From Golubevia sp. BC0850 (taxonomy: Eukaryota > Basidiomycota > Exobasidiomycetes > Golubeviales > Golubeviaceae), in assembly GCA_012976225.1 (NCBI GenBank), contig JAAVVG010000026.1, positions 129,056 to 193,055 on the forward strand: 64,000 nt of DNA, written 5' to 3'. The notes beneath the pieces are model-generated. The model ran no database searches and was not told where the DNA came from. It saw nothing but the letters and a program-made list of their open reading frames with translations. Below are positions 46,762-59,866 of this stretch, in pieces (position 1 is the stretch's first letter; every line of letters begins with the position of its first letter). Made by a program: the position numbers and the translations under genes.

Positions 46762-49113
46762 TCAAACCTTATTCTTCCTTTTAAAAGGGAAAGGATCCGA
46801 TTTCTCCTTCTTCATCCCCATCCCATGCCTAGGAGTCCAAGGACCTTCAGAATTATCCGAATAAAAGTCCATTGGATAATCTCCTTTCCCTTCTCTTTCC
46901 CCTTCTAACATTCCTCTCTCCACTTTCCCTTTGTCAACTTGACCTTGAGCTCTCTCCGTACGTCTATTCCAACCTTCACTCCTACCCAAAGCAACCGCAG
47001 CTTCATAAGGACTTAACAACGGTTTCTCAAAAGCCATTCCCCAATCAATAGATAATCTAGGACAAGAAGTTTGAACGAAAGTCTCAATGTTTTTACCAAA
47101 GAGACTTAATTTTTGAGGAGATAATTCTGAAAGAAGGATTGGAATCGAAGGGATTTTGAAACTTGAAGTCTTTGAATCTCTTGAAGAATTGGTATTGGAA
47201 TTGGAATTGATGATCAGAGAATCTTGTAAATGGTTTAAAACCTTTAAACTTCCTTGTCTACCTAAAGTTCCAAGGATCAATCCCCAAGAGTTATCTCTTT
47301 CTCTATGTCTCTCCCTCTCCGCCTCCATCTTCTCGTCTCCGTCTCCTTCTTTCTGACTATCAAACTCAATCTTCATATCTTCTTTAATCTTCCTCTCTTT
47401 TCTAACCTTCCTCACCCCTTCCATAGCTCTGTCAACTTCACTCCCTCTCTCCTTCTTCATCCTACCATGATCATACCTTTCTCTAACCAATCTTTTCTCA
47501 TAAGGATCGTATCTAAAAGCCGGTATCCTAGGATTAGCAATCATAGCCGATTCTAAATGAAATCTACCATCTCCTAAATAAATCAAAGCATCCGGAAGAT
47601 CGCCAGTGGAGAAATTAGGAGAAGTGCAACCTAAAACTTCACCCTTCGAAAGAGGTTTCGATTGAGGAATGGTGATTTTGTAGGGGGTTGAATACCATGG
47701 AGTTGAGCTTGAGGTTTCGGTTTCGGTTTCTGGAGGGGAAGAAGAAGAAGATGGATTCTTGAAGTCCCTTCCATCTTCAATCATCAATCGATTCTGTGAA
47801 GAATTGGAATGAGTAGGTAAAGGTTTGAATTGAGATCTTTCTAAAGATTCACGTAAACCTTGAAGAGCTCCTATGAATTGAACTGTTGCTACTAAGACGA
47901 AATGAGTTGGTTCATCTTCTTTCCTATTTCCTTCCCCCATCCCTTTCACTTCAGTCTCGTCGTTTCCATTGACTACTTCTTCAGGTTTCCCTTCAGTAGA
48001 AAAGACTTCTCCAATCGAAGGACTCTCAATCTCAATCTTCTGAAATCTAGAATTCAAATTCTCTTTACCCTTTTCCTTTCCCTCTGATCCTCCACCAATT
48101 CCTAGAATCTTTCTCCTAAACTCTCTTTTTTTACTTGGGAAATTGGTTCTAATAGTTGAACTCAAATGAGGAGAATCAACCGAGATCTCGACAAAGATGT
48201 AAAGGGTTCGAAGCATCGTTTGATCTACTGGAACTGTGTTGATTAGAAAATAGGGAAGGTTTGGGGAAAGAGGTTTAGTGAATCAGAAGTTCAAACATCG
48301 ATCGAAAAGAAGGTTTAAGAAAGAAAACTCGATTAGAAACATGAAATCTGAACATACCTAGACAAGAATGACCATAATGAACTAAGAAATCACAACCTAG
48401 AGCGATGGCTGTGTAATCGTCTACGCAACAAGCACCGTAGGTTACATCTCCCATGATCACTGTGGTTGAATTGGTGAAACTGAATTTGAAGAGATGGAGA
48501 AGGGTGAGAAGTTTCAGTAGGGTCGGTCGATGCTTCTGTGAGAAGAGAGGCAAGGGGCTTGCTGGCCCTTCAGAGATGATTGTGTGAAACACTGTTGAAG
48601 CCGAAAAATACTTCTCTTTGACTCTCTGAAGTCTGATCCTTTCTGATAGAGCCCTGATCATTTCTGAGAGGACGTATTGAAAGACTTGCCTTCTCTCTCC
48701 CTCTCTCTCTCTCTCTCGAACTCCATCTTCCTTTCTCAACTAGCAATCTACCTGACTCTCAAATCTCTGTTATACTCAGATCTCTACCTCACTTTCTCTA
48801 GATCTACTCACGTTTCAATGATATCAGCAATAGCTGTGGCCCACAAAGTCAAACCTTCTGGCATTTGTAGAGCCACGCAAGTAGCTTCGAAATGCCTAAT
48901 GTGATGGATTGTCTTGTGTATTTCGAATCTATAGTTTATGGGTAACAGAGTTGTGATAGCTGCGTTTAGAGCTGCATTCTCGAATAGAGTTGAAGGGATT
49001 GGTCCAGCTGCAGTGGTCCGAGGTAGTATGGAAGTAGAAGCGGAGCTCTTGTTCTTGTTGGTGAAACGCTTCTTGGGTTGAGAAGCTGAAGAAGTCGAAG
49101 TCGGAATAGCCAT
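46762..49113 (-). CDS. DPH1: Diphthamide biosynthesis protein 1 (radical [4Fe-4S] enzyme subunit)
   Basis: Three exons (49113-48812, 48479-48358, 48233-46762) join in frame to about 631 residues, longer than the usual 420-450. Family blocks appear in order: [123 protein letters not shown] and [22 protein letters not shown], ending PMDFY. The cysteines in GACCVDD, LGCTSP and SCPRLS match the iron-sulfur ligands. With Dph2 it makes the first step of diphthamide on elongation factor 2, transferring the aminocarboxypropyl group of S-adenosylmethionine. Extra length comes from Glu/Lys- and Ser-rich insertions in exon 3. The gene is divergent from RPB9. Confidence 0.93.
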
Positions 49114-49319
49114 CCTTGATAATGGTAAAAGTTGAACTAATATGAGCAATTGAACCGGAGAGAGAAGGAGGAGGAGGAATGGAACTTCCAACTCTTCTTG
49201 TATTCCCAACCACTCCATTCAATTCAGTTCTCATTTGATTCCTACTTCATCTTCTCCGATTCGAATCTTCAATCCAAGTCAACCAATCTACCCTCTACAT
49301 TCACCATCGATCCTGAAGG
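49114..49319. promoter_or_regulatory. Bidirectional promoter, DPH1 and RPB9
   Basis: Only 206 bp lie between the start codons of these divergent housekeeping genes, so regulatory sequence must be shared. Confidence 0.45.
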
Positions 49320-49693
49320 ATGGCATCTTTAGATTTCTGCGCTCAATGGTCCGTATCCTATCCTATCCTATCTATCCTAAAGTCGCATCCTTCAAGCTAA
49401 TGTGCATATCTCCCACCTTCTCTCAGTAATAACCTTCTCTATCCAGAACAGGATCGAACGAATCATATCCTACTGTACGCCTGTAGGAATTGTGATTATA
49501 AGAAGGAAGCAACTCATAACATGGTCTTTAGGAACGATCTTATGAGTGTCACAAAGGTGAGAGCCTATTGGAGAGTGGGGAAGTGCAATCGCTTGGATAA
49601 GATAGGGTTATGGAGCGTAGAATAGCTCTAGTAGAGAGAAGGGAAGATGGAGGGAGGGGAGGCTCAGCTTGCAGTTTGAAAACAGACAGATGC

Positions 49694-49742
<49 letters not shown>

Positions 49743-50497
49743 GCTCACAAGAGGAACTGGCTATGTCTTTATCTGCGATAGTCTAACTTCATCTTCCTAG
49801 ATTTGGCTCGTTCGAAGTGTAGCCGGAGTGTTCTGTGATCCATCTTTCTGAACATCAACTTCTCCCTCTCTCTCTCATCTTTCAATCTCCAAACTGCATT
49901 TTCCTCAAGGAACAACCCGGAGTAGTAGATAACATCACGTCAGACCCAACTCTTTCCAGAACTAGAGAATTGACTTGTCCAGAATGTGGGAATTCAGAGT
50001 GAGTTTGTTTTTGAAAAACGTTCCCCATTCCCTTTTTCTTCAGCCTTTGTCCTCCTCTCTTTTCCCCATAAGCTGGTTCTTCGAGGTTCATGGAAGACAT
50101 TCTTTCTCGGCGCGAAGAAGGCAAGGCAAGAGATTGTTAAAAGAAAGAACAAACTGCACAAAACTTTTACCTTCCCTCTCCTTCAAAAACTGAGATCTCA
50201 CTCTCGGAAGCCAAGAAACTGGGGAGTCTTTCTCACCAACTCATGATTCTTTTCTCTTCACCCTACTTTTATATCAAAACAGAGCCGTCTCGTTTCAAGA
50301 TCAATCCAAAAGGATCTTGAACAGAATGATTTTGTTGTGAGTGTTCTTTTCTCGTCCACCTAATTTTCTCCTTCCCTTAGCTTATCGCTACGTCGCGATC
50401 TGCTCTGACCTTTTTCTCTTTCTCTTCTCCTGTTCTTCCCAGCTACGTCTGTACTCGATGTAATCATTTGTTCAAAGATGATATCGCTGCCAGGTAG
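49320..50497 (+). CDS. RPB9: RNA polymerase II subunit Rpb9
   Basis: Five small exons (49320-49348, 49427-49556, 49910-49998, 50283-50336, 50443-50497) join in phase to 118 residues, as expected for Rpb9. Zinc ribbon 1 has [13 protein letters not shown] and [15 protein letters not shown], the family's linker motif, precedes zinc ribbon 2 with [13 protein letters not shown] and [11 protein letters not shown]. Rpb9 sits on the jaw of Pol II and affects start-site choice, fidelity and TFIIS-dependent cleavage. The first donor is GTCCGT, weaker than the others, but splicing there is required to make the first CxxC. Intron 2 (49557-49909) holds a long CT dinucleotide repeat. Confidence 0.92.
49696..49736. 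repeat. (CT)n microsatellite in an RPB9 intron
   Basis: About 20 uninterrupted CT units lie inside the second intron, upstream of the acceptor. Confidence 0.9.
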
Positions 50498-51800
50498 AAG
50501 GCGGGCTTTCTCGACGAAAACTACCTTCAATAAGAAAGTGATATGGAAAATGCCACCGTTCAAGAATTAGGATTCTTGTAAGAACGCTCACTTTGTCATG
50601 TTTTCAAGTCTCTCGTTCTCTCTCTCTGTCTCTCTCTGTACTTTTAAACAAAACCCCTGAAAGGAATTCGACCACAAGAGCTCCGAGAAGCTTTCGACGA
50701 GTGAGGGATTTTGAGAAAGCGAAGGATTTATAGAAAGGCTAAGAAAGAGTTGAAAGGAGCAAAAAAATAAAAAATAAAAAAATAGAACGCAGAGCAAGAC
50801 GAGACTGGAGAAGAGAGAGCAAGACAAAAGTTTCGAGGCTTGGTACTACTTTGAAATGAGATGGAGAGAAACAGGAAGGATCTTAAGGGATGGTGGTGAC
50901 TGTACAAGAAAGCTTGGAGAAGGAGCACGACGGGAAAGTTGATGGAGCCCAAAGTTGAAACTTGAGGGTGTAATTGAGAGGCTATTGCAGATACCTTCTC
51001 AGCACATCCCTGGTTCGAGAAACCCCTGATCTCAGAGACAAACGAGTTCGAATGGAAGAGGGTCCTGGTCGCCTTGAATCTCAGTGGCTTAATTATGAGA
51101 TGACTGCCAGTTGAAGCTTTTACCTTTTAGTTGCCGATCTCATCTCCCCAAAAGATCTTTTGTCTTCCAACTGAAACTAATGGAGGGCCATCTTGGAGAG
51201 GAGAGAAACAAGAGATGTGCGGAGAAACGCGCTGAGCCTCGCTCGGAACAACTCCGTCCCAGCTGGAAGTTTGAAGCCTATTCGTAGTTCATCCGTACGA
51301 TTCCTCTTCCGTAAACGACGAATAAGACGAAGAGCAAAGATTTGTGATTTTGTTATCGATACGTTGGGAAGGAGAATGGCTGGGTCCTCCAGAGGAAGTG
51401 AAAGGGAGGATAAGCGGCGGAAGGCTCTCTAACCTGCGGTTGAAGCTCGAGCTTGCACCTCCAAAGGCTGAGGCCAATGCAGTCAAACTGTGGTAGATAA
51501 CTGTGCGAAATTGAAAAGTGTGAGATTCTAAGGAGTGGCAAAGAGAAAGAGGGTCGTGTGGCCAACTTATTTACAAAGTCTTGAATTTTTGCCTCAGACT
51601 TATTTATAACTTCCTGTTTCCCTGGGCCCTCCTTTTCCTCTCTTCCATCTTCTCTTCCCTTCTCTTTCTCTTTCTCTTTCCCTTCTTAATCTTTTCATTG
51701 ACTCTCCTTTGATTACTGTCCTATCCTTTCGGCTCAGCAACTAACTCAGAACAATCTCAAGATCTCAAAGCGGATACACAGAATTGCTTATCTGTAGGTG
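50498..51800. other. Intergenic
   Basis: 1.3 kb of RPB9 3' flank and upstream region of the second Stealth gene, with pyrimidine-rich sequence near 51630-51700. No supported gene. Confidence 0.4.
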
Positions 51801-54800
51801 ATGTGGCCTCTATCCTCCTCAACTTCCTATGCTAATCGGTCCAGGGATTCATCAGATAGATATTTACTACTTCCATCAAATGAGCCCAACTCTTGGTCAA
51901 GCGTTAGCAGCAACAACAGTAACAGTCAAAGTGGTAGCCCTCCTTGTTCAACAGACATAGACCACTCACAAAAGGATGAGTGGGATTCATCTTTTCCCTC
52001 AAGTGAACCTTTAGATTCAAATGGGAATGATCAATTTCAATATCAATCTTCATCAAGTCGATGCTCCTCCTCCTGTTTGACTAGCTCGCTCATCTCCCTG
52101 ATAAAAACAACTGCCTCAAAGTTAAAGAGGTCACCTCTCTACTTCAAACTACTTCTCCTCTCCCTTTCACTCTTCTTATCCTATCATTCAATTTCAATCC
52201 TATTCTTCAAATCATCTCATTCGACTTCAATTACCACTCTTTTTGAAGATCCACGCCAAGCCGTTTCCCTTTTAGAATCCCTTTCCACTATTTCCAACTC
52301 CCCTCAAGATACCACACATCGAATCTTCAAAGATAACAATCCTGGAGCTTCTTCCTTAAGAGTAGTTCCATTAAAGACTCACGAATCAATCTCAGATGAG
52401 TGTCTTGAAGCCTGGGTCTCTAGAGGTGAATGGGAAACCGGCAGTGGCTGTGGAATTCAAGCCTCTTCTTTAGAAGCAGTCCATGCTGTGGTTAATGGAA
52501 GTGATGTCATGCAAGTAGCTGCAAGACAACTTTATAGACCTGGTTCACCTTTAAATATGGATAGTTCTCATCGATATGGAGATCATAATGAGTTACTCTA
52601 TTCTATGAGAAGTTTCAGAAGCAGCTTGAAGAAAGGGAAAGAGATTTGGGTAAAGAATGGGAATAAAGATAAAAGGCCTTCAATTGGGAAAGGATCTGAT
52701 TTTGGTTTAGAGAAGATGCATATCTTAGCAAGCGCTTATCCTTTAGATTATCAGAGGGAACTTATTGAGGCTTCTTTGGACTTGGATCTGGAAGATGAGA
52801 AGAGTGGCGTTGCTTCTGGGGTCGCTGTCATTCAAGAGCCTACTCCTTCAGATCTGATTGAAAGATCACAGCTGGCCATTGAAGCTCAGAAGGACGGAGT
52901 GATGGAGATTGGAGTTGGAGCTTTGGGCAAAGGAAGGACTTTGGTTGGACAGGTGCCTTGGTGGTTGAAGAGCTCCACGACGCGAGGAGAGGGAATTGAG
53001 ATTGAGGTTCATCATGGTGAGTCGATGGCATCTGGATTTGCTTGCTGGAGATGAAAGTTGAAAAAGAGAGATAGGAGGATGGTAATGTTAGAAAAGGAAG
53101 TGTAAAGAAGCTGGGTCGCATTCCATACAGTAGATTGATTTCCTCCAGGTGGTCAAAATGGGGACCACGTTGCCAGTCTACTGTTACCACCCAGCTTCTC
53201 CGATGATAGAAGACTTATCAGGGTAGCGATCTGTTAAGATTCGGACCACTTCAGAGGGTTCTCACTTGATAGTTCATCAGTTTCAGTTGCTGACTCCCTT
53301 CACCTTCCCTCCGTTCTTGCCACCATCTCATAGATTCCGAATACTTCGCTCCTCTTCCCTCTCATCCCAACCAAAAGTTGAGCGATGAAGAAGTTGAGCA
53401 GTGGAGAGAAAAGGTCATTCCGACTTTTAATAGCTTGGCTGTGGAATCTCAAATCTACAACCTTCCTACGACTTCGACCTCCACGGACGCAATCGTCTAC
53501 TTTAACGACGATTTCTTCACTCTTCTACCGTCTTCTGTAGCGGACTACACCTCGCCACTCTACGGAACAGTTCTCAAATCTCTACCTCGAATCACATCAA
53601 TGTACTGGCCATCCGAGAACCCTATTTGGAGGCTCTGGAATCCATCAGGAGAGGAAGTGGGAATCAAGAGAGCAGCCTGGGTTTTGGCTCAGAGATTCTC
53701 TTCAAGACCTCTTCCATACATCACTCATCATCCAAGATCTCTATCACTACCGCTTCTCAGAGAAGCCGCTCAGACGTTCCCAGAGGCCTTTGGAAACACA
53801 GCTCTAGCCAGATTCAGAGCTCAACAAGACGTCCCAGTGTCATCTCAAGCTGTCTTCCTCGGAAGCTGGTACATCGTACAGAGACATCGAGAAGCTTTAC
53901 TTTGGAGTTGGGCTGTCGCCAAGTGGGGTAGCTGGGATGGCAAAATCGATCAAGTTAAGAGAGATCAAATGTGGAACGAACTCACAAGATTCCATCAGAC
54001 AAATGAGAAGAATCCTTCAGACGACGTCAACCCTGCTTCATCGTTTTCCGTCAAGCTTCCAACTAGATCACCTCTTTCAGAAAGCTCTCAAGCCTCACTC
54101 AAGAAAGCTGGACTTCAGCCTTCGATGAACACTCAATACGACTTCTCTTCTCAAGATGGATACGCTCTCTCTTACCTCGATCATCTGTGGTGGTGGCAGA
54201 GAAGTTCAAGGAATGGTTTACCAGATCTTTCACCTAACTATCTATCGAAATCTAAAACAAATCTATGTGACCTTAAGAAAGCTCAACTCGGCTCCGAAGG
54301 AAAGATCGAAGACGCCTCGGAATTCTTCAAGAGAATAGCTTTTCAAGATTCAGAAATCGGCGATTGCTTCATTCCAGCTCTCATCGCAGCTAGTGGGAGG
54401 AAAGGTGTAGAAAGCTTTCTACCTTCAGCGGGAAGTTGGATACCGAACGAAGTCTTGGAGGAGGTGGAACTGGAATTGAAGCAGAAGAACTCGATCGGGA
54501 ATGGGAATGAATGGGAGCTCGAGGTCGAACATCTCCCAATCACTCCAGATTGGCACTCGACTGAATTCTCTTTAGGGACCGTCATCAAACCCAAGATTCA
54601 AACCTCATCTAGTTCAGCCTTTCAGGAACACGACTCACATTCTTTCGCGGGAGCTGCTTCGACTTCGATCTCACTCAACAACAGAAGGTTCCAAAGATCA
54701 AGATCACTGAGAGCTTGGACTGTAAGATTGATCCACAGATACTCTTATGTTTTGGGAACTGCGGAATCGGAACTCTATCAAATGAAGTGGACTGGAAAGG

Positions 54801-55090
54801 TAGAAAACCGATTGAAAGATTTAGACGAGAAGGAAGGTCGTTATTCTCAAGTTGAGAATTGGCTCGACTCGGAAAGTACAACTATAGAAACATCGCATCA
54901 GCAACTATCGATCAAGAATGAGAAGAAAAACAAAGATTTCAAACCTTTGACCTTTTTGGCACTCAACGACGATTTGAAGGAGAACGACAAAACTGAGGTC
55001 TTGAATGGAATTCTTGCAAAGTGGTTCCAAGGACGATGGGGAGGGGAAGAGTATCGAATGCCGGATGAGAGATTGGCTATCGAATTGTAG
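51801..55090 (+). CDS. Stealth-family glycosyl-phosphotransferase, Xpt1-like (paralogue B)
   Basis: Two exons (51801-53016, 53334-55090) join in frame to about 990 residues. Like paralogue A it has one N-terminal membrane segment (FKLLLLSLSLFLSYHSISIL) and the Stealth blocks: HNELLYSMRSFR, VIPTFNSLAVES, VYFNDDFF, HREALLWSW and FLALNDDLKE near the C-terminus. CR1 differs: where A has VVWTWVNGSD, B has VHAVVNGSD, losing the hydrophobic-Trp run but keeping NGSD. The EF-hand of A is reduced to GSWDGKIDQVKR, without the full set of calcium ligands. B may have changed substrate or activity. Intron 1 is 317 nt, and its position after VHH matches no intron in A. The likely role is addition of phosphosugars to glycans in the Golgi. 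Confidence 0.82.
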
Positions 55091-56024
55091 AGCTATTCAA
55101 GTAGCGTTTCCAAATGTAAATAAACAAAATAAGATGTGGTCGGTGGCGTCGACTCGTTTCGGCGCCCCCCTCCCGTCCCTTCTCGCTCTTTACTTTTCTC
55201 TCGACACTTTTATTTCACCATTGTAATCTATGCTCTTCTCGATACACCTCATTCTTTTCTGTAACACATTTGCTCTTTGACTTGATACTGCCCTAACCCT
55301 AAGACGTGACTGGCCTGGGATCGATCGATCTGAAGCCCCTGGTTTCTTCCCATTCCTTCGCCACCAATTCAGCATGTCTCCAACTCTCCAGCAGCAGCAA
55401 CCCAATTTTTAGAGTTTTCCATACTATGGATCTAGATGAAGTGTACAAGGTTGCAGATCATAACGGTCGGGGTCTGAACCTGTGATCTGCAAAGGCTGCA
55501 CTGCACGTCCACGGTTTTGAAGACGCGAGAGACTGAAACCGCTTCCGAAACCTCTCCTCCCCTCTCCTTCCCTCTCAACATTCCTCGACCTCCCCCCTTT
55601 TTTTGCAAAGCTCCCAAGCCATAGGTTCTGCTGCATGACCATGAGATGAATGATGCAAGGAGTGAAGGTTTGAAGGGAGGAAGAGGAGAGAATCATTCAT
55701 CTTCCCAATTTGGCTGCTTGAACAACACAAGAGGGTTGAACTCTTTCTTTCCTCCTCCTTCTTCTTGTTCTCCTCCCATTCTCACTCCCATCTACTTCAT
55801 TTATCCATTTCTGCCCTGGGAACCTTTCTTCGAAGTCGCCAATTGGGAAAGACAAACTTTCAGTCATCTCTTCCCAAATCCGTCTCTTCAAGATCCGCAA
55901 CTGCCCAGGAACCTCCCTCCTCTCTCCTTGAGATCAAGTCGCTCTTTACCTCCCCTTTCCTTCCCTTTCCTTTCTTCAGCTTCGTCTTCACTAACTTTCA
56001 ATCTTCATTGAGTCTTTACTCAAG
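55091..56024. other. Intergenic
   Basis: 3' flank of the Stealth gene and a pyrimidine-rich leader before the zinc-finger gene. Overlapping open frames at 55646-56011 are Pro/Ser/Phe-rich and look like leader sequence. Confidence 0.4.
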
Positions 56025-59000
56025 ATGCCTCGTCAACGAGCTGAACCAACTCTTCGTCAAGACAGACACAATCCAATGGGAACGCCACAAGCTCGAAGTC
56101 GCACCGATTCCTCCGCGTCAAAGGCAAATTCCAACCTCACCAACAACAGTCCACATTCTTCCCTTGCCTCTTCACATTACTCTCCAGCTCAATCTTCAGT
56201 TGATCTATCTCCTTTCTCTACTAATTCAAACTGCCGTCAATTAGATCAGCAAGATTCTCAATACCATCAACAACACCAACATCATCCAAACCAGATCAAC
56301 TATGGAACCTACTCCCCTTCCTCCGCTCCTTCCGTCGTCTTGGATCAAACCAACCCAGTCTATCAACCAGCAATGCTGAACAGAATGGTCGAACATCGTG
56401 GTCAGAGCAATCAGAACCAACGCCAACGCACCAACACCAACGCTTCCATTCACTCCACCAGCAGTCACAATGGCTTCCCTGATAGAGACGACTTCCTCGA
56501 AGTCCAGGAGGCTTACAGTTCAAAAGTTCAACTCAGGAGGGATAGATCTCTAGTCACTGCAACCATGTACAATGGAACTCTCTACCATCTTTGTCTTGGT
56601 TTGAACATGGACGCTGTAGCTGAGCAGATCAGATTGGACAACGAAGGAAATGGAGAAGAGCATTGGGACGCTGTTGGAGTGGGAAAGCTAGCTAAAGGTT
56701 ACTTCAAGCTACAGAGAATTGGAAATGTTGATGAGAATAGCTCTCAGAAGGAGAAGAGTGAGAGACACTTCCTAAGAATGTCAGGTTGTCCTTTGGAGGG
56801 TTGGGCCTTGGTCTCTGCCAAGGAGGGGAAAGCGGTCGTCTCGCCAGACAGATTGTTCGATGTTTTGAGCTGGTGGTGAGTAGAACTATGTTCAGTGCGG
56901 ACGGGATGGGTGGAAGGCAAGTCTGCCAGGGTGAGAGGGTGCGAGAGGGAGGAAGAGGAGTTGGGAAACAACACTCCAAGATCTGCAGTCGTCCTAATCC
57001 CTTTCCCCTTCTATTTCCTACTTCAGTCACTCTCGTTCTGGACATGGAGGTCGTGACAAGACTCACGGACTGTTGCGCAAGTACTTTGCCAAGTGAGTGT
57101 ATGCGGAGACGTCCAACCAGCTGGCCCAAGCAGACCTAGGTTTACATGCGCTCTTCTAACACCTTTCTTCTTCACTTTCCTTCTTCCCTCGTTTCCAGCG
57201 TTCCAAAAGAACTATGTCAAGCTTTTGTCAAGACCTGTCCGACCTGTGGTTCGAAACGTGCTACCAACTTGTCTCGCGTCAGGGGAGAAGAGGAGGACTT
57301 TGGAATGGACGAAGACGAGATGGATGATCAAGATGGAGACGAAGAGGACGGAGTGGCATTCCAACCCATCTCTGTTCTACGTCGTGGAACTGCTGGCTCT
57401 TCTCACCACGAAAACGGAATGGACATCGACGAATGGAACTCCAACGCCGCTCAACACCACTACAACCAAGCTCCCAACTCTCTCGGATTAGAGGGTGGAG
57501 TTCCGACCATGGCTTTCATGCCTCCTTCTCCCTTCCACTCTCAGAGCTCCGTTCAACAACATGTCTTCCCAAAGGGACGTCCTTCCGTCTTCCAAGCTCC
57601 AGCTCACGTCCAACAATACGATAGCTTAGCTCCTTCCTTCTTCGGTCAGACCGAAGGTGCTAGTCAAGAGCAAGAGATTCATCGTGGAAGTTTCAGTGGT
57701 TCTTCTGCCTCTGGACTGGTCTCAGGGTATGGTAGTAGCTCAGGCTCTACAGGTCCAAACACTCCAGCTTCTCAGATGGACCTCAACTGGCCAAAGGTCT
57801 CGGATCAAGCCTTTGGAGGACCTTACTTTGGAAAGGATGCAGAATCAAAAACAGGAACCGATGATTCTGGAAGCTACTACGGACAAGATGCGATGGGACC
57901 TCCTCCAGCTCCTCCCTCGACTACTTCTTTCAACTTCCAAGGTTCGGATCCCGTCCACGAGTCCTTCTCCTCCGTCAACACTTCAAAAGCTGCCATAAAC
58001 CGTGCTAACAAGCCAGCTCAACTCGACTTCTCTTCGATCAACACTCAAGTGGAAAGTCTAGTCAGCAACTACCAAGAGTACGGCTTCCCAACTGCCGGAT
58101 CTTCCATCTCTGCTGTCAGCGAAGCAAGTATTTACTCTGCAGTCACCGAGCCCTCAATTCAACATCGCCCACTTCTAGAGGGATCCGACGATGAGAAGGG
58201 TCGCACCTCTTTGAGCGAACTTCTCCCTCGTCGTTTTGACATCAACAACCCACCTTCCAGTGCACCTCCAGCTCAAACCTGCTTCTTCTCTAATCCTAAC
58301 GACACGCTACGTGAGATGCAAGAGCATCGTTCTCGCGAACGTGCAGCTCTGTCAATCGCTGCAGCCTCTGGAAAAGGAAAACATGCAAGTTTGAACCGTG
58401 GAGTTGGGGAATACGGAGACAACAACGAGGATCATCTTCCATCTCATAGAGTGGCTACTCCTCTCTCCGCTGTACCACCTACTACTACTGCTAGTTTTGG
58501 ACCAACCTATGGAGCTGTATTCGGGAACGTGGTCGGAGGAAGCGGCAACCTCTTCAGAGGTCAAGGAAGAGGAAAGGAGGCTAGGATCGAGAGCGACTTG
58601 ATGCCAGTCACCGCTTACGGAGCTCCAGATCTAACAATATATCTCAATCCAGGATATGGAATTCCAGGTATGAGTGGAGAAAGCATGGTCAAGAGCTTCT
58701 CTGCTCCAGTCCCGTCTCTCGAGTCAGGTCGTCAAGTTCAAGAAGGTTCTTCTCAAACCAATACCTCCTTCGGACAACCTGGTAGCAACAGCTATCTGAG
58801 AAGTGGCAACTCTAGCTTTATCCCTGCTCCTCCTGATCTGCTTCGTCGTCACAGCGTAGCTGTCGAACAAGCTGTGGTCCCAGAGACCAACTCTTCTCTT
58901 GTCTCCCTAGGAATGAACCACGAAGCTGGATTCCCACAAAGACCCATCTCAACTGCCCACCCTCTTTCTCCTGTCGGCCCTAACGAAGCACAAGTTCAAC

Positions 59001-59866
59001 AAATTCAAAAGGCATTGGCAGAAGGAGATCACTTCGGAAACGGAAAAGCAAAGGAAGGTGGTCATGGAAGAGAAAGAGCTAGACACGAATCTTTCGACCC
59101 TCTATCTACTGCCTCTTCTCCTACCGACATCAAAGAGATTGCCAAGTTGAACGGGATGACCAAGTCCTACTCTACCGACGGATCTCTCAACTACGACACT
59201 TCGATCACTCAAACTCCTGCTGAACTCATCGCTCAGTTCAACCGTAACATGGGTCTCGACCTAACTCTCCCTCGTGGAATTGATTCCCCTTCAGCAGAAC
59301 TTCATGAAAGCGGAAGTGAGCAGTCCATTCACGATGATGAGATCTTGAACTCTCTAAGAAACGTTTGGCAAGCTGGAACGGATTCTACTGCTAGCATGCT
59401 CGCCAAGGCAGCAGAGTCTTTCATGGACAAGGCTTCAAGTATTGGAATCGGCTTAGGCTTTCCTTCAATGGGTGCCAACGACGGTCCATCTGCTGAGAAC
59501 GACACCAGTGTCGACGGAGACAGCTCTCGTGGAACCATTAGAGTTCTGAGAAACGCTTCCAACGCCTCTACCCAAGGTCGCACCTCTTCTGGATTTCAAC
59601 CTGCTAGAACTCGCTGCTCCAGCACCACCAAGTTGGACAAGAGTGATGTTCAAGTTGAAATGAACGGGAGCACTTTCGCAGATTCCAGTAGCAAGAACGG
59701 TTCATCTTCCACCCATTCTCCAGCTTACGGAAGTATGCGCTCTCACAGTCGTAGAATCTCCTCTAAGCTACAACCAGCTGGTGGAACCGACGAGAACTGG
59801 AATGCCGACTTGTTGGATCCAAACGATCTGATGAGCAGTGAGCAACTAGATCGTCTACTTTCTTAG
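56025..59866 (+). CDS. Large protein with an integrase-type H2C2 zinc finger
   Basis: Three exons (56025-56875, 57027-57092, 57199-59866) join in phase to about 1194 residues. An Asn/Gln/Ser-rich N-terminus (about 160 residues) precedes a folded part, LVTATMYNGTLYHLCLGLNM, then CPLEGWALVSAKEGKAVVS. Across both introns the protein reads HSRSGHGGRDKTHGLLRKYF, then VPKELCQAFVKTCPTC. This is the H-x4-H...C-x2-C zinc-binding domain that precedes the catalytic core in retroelement integrases. No catalytic core, reverse transcriptase or terminal repeat is present; the rest is about 870 residues of disordered Ser/Gly/Pro-rich sequence. I infer a host regulatory protein with a domesticated finger, possibly DNA- or protein-binding. 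Confidence 0.65.
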
